From positions 1,016 through 6,322 of the forward strand of contig DHDL01000017.1 in assembly GCA_002399345.1 (NCBI GenBank): DNA of 5,307 nt, read 5' to 3'. Made by a program: the position numbers and the translations under genes. Shown one piece after another: positions 5,174 to 5,307 of this stretch (position 1 is the stretch's first letter; the number at the start of each line of letters is the position of its first letter). The notes below the pieces were generated by a model, which was not told the origin of the DNA, made no database searches, and saw only the letters and a list, made by a program, of their open reading frames with translations. This DNA comes from Thermoanaerobacterales bacterium UBA4877 (GTDB lineage: Bacteria > Bacillota > Thermoanaerobacteria > Thermoanaerobacterales > UBA4877).

Positions 5174-5307
5174 TTATATCATCAATATTACAATACCGAC
5201 TGCCCTTACAATCAATGCACATACCCAGGCAATAACACACTGTACTATCACGATGCCTGTCGCCCATTTGCCACCCAGCTCTCTTTTAATTGAGGCAATG
5301 GCGGCAA
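5174..5307 (-). CDS. feoB: ferrous iron transport protein B, C-terminal end (partial)
   Basis: The last 43 residues of a minus-strand gene that enters from the right edge: AAIASIKRELGGKWATGIVI, then VQCVIAWVCALIVRAVGIVI and LMI, with the TAA stop at 5174-5176. The pattern (I/M)KRE(L/F)GxKWAxxxxxxxxxxAWxxAxxV is the hallmark of the FeoB C-terminus. It is the cytoplasmic loop and final membrane segment of the Fe(II) permease, whose GTPase domain is N-terminal and outside the window. FeoB takes up ferrous iron across the cytoplasmic membrane. The visible frame is intact, so the gene may be functional. The intron relic ends 9 nt past its stop, on the other strand. Confidence 0.87.
   Translation of the reverse strand, partial: AAIASIKRELGGKWATGIVIVQCVIAWVCALIVRAVGIVILMI

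Overview
The window looks like a spore-forming member of the Firmicutes, probably class Clostridia. The signs are strong GGAGGTG-type ribosome binding sites, frequent ATA/AGG/AGA codons, many GTG/TTG starts, an ECF sigma/anti-sigma pair driving an ABC exporter, a fragment of a GH18 protein of the kind seen in spore formers, and the C-terminus of FeoB. No species can be named from the sequence alone. The intact core is an ordinary bacterial operon; its flanks look like a genomic scrap heap with broken genes and intron relics.

Left edge (1-586): a minus-strand fragment of a GH18 (spore-germination/chitinase-like) protein is cut off where its catalytic motif should be. Within about 30 bases it abuts a plus-strand fragment of an unrecognised protein, which decays into AT-rich sequence just before the operon.

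Core (587-3928): four tightly packed plus-strand genes encode an ECF sigma factor, a membrane-anchored zinc-finger anti-sigma factor with a large extracytoplasmic domain, an ABC ATPase and an ABC-2 permease. Gaps are 1 and 4 nt, and the last pair overlaps. The layout recalls the Bacillus subtilis sigY-yxlCDEFG operon. The inferred logic is that the anti-sigma factor senses an envelope signal and releases sigma, and sigma raises its own operon including the exporter.

Right side (3929-5307): a MarR-family repressor gene with a clear sigma-A promoter and a palindrome next to the -10 box lies between two 3'-terminal relics of group II introns. The relics are in opposite orientation with their 3' ends facing outward: minus strand at about 4043-4083 and plus strand at about 5080-5164. 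After MarR there is a hairpin, then a strong ribosome binding site and ATG whose gene is missing. That start runs straight into a minus-strand broken gene with two +1 slips in homopolymers. The window ends in the 3' end of feoB on the minus strand, whose stop codon lies 9 nt beyond the right intron relic.

I see no convincing undescribed system. The most interesting items are the pair of outward-facing intron relics, the apparently dead catalytic domain of one of them, and the orphaned MarR regulator.
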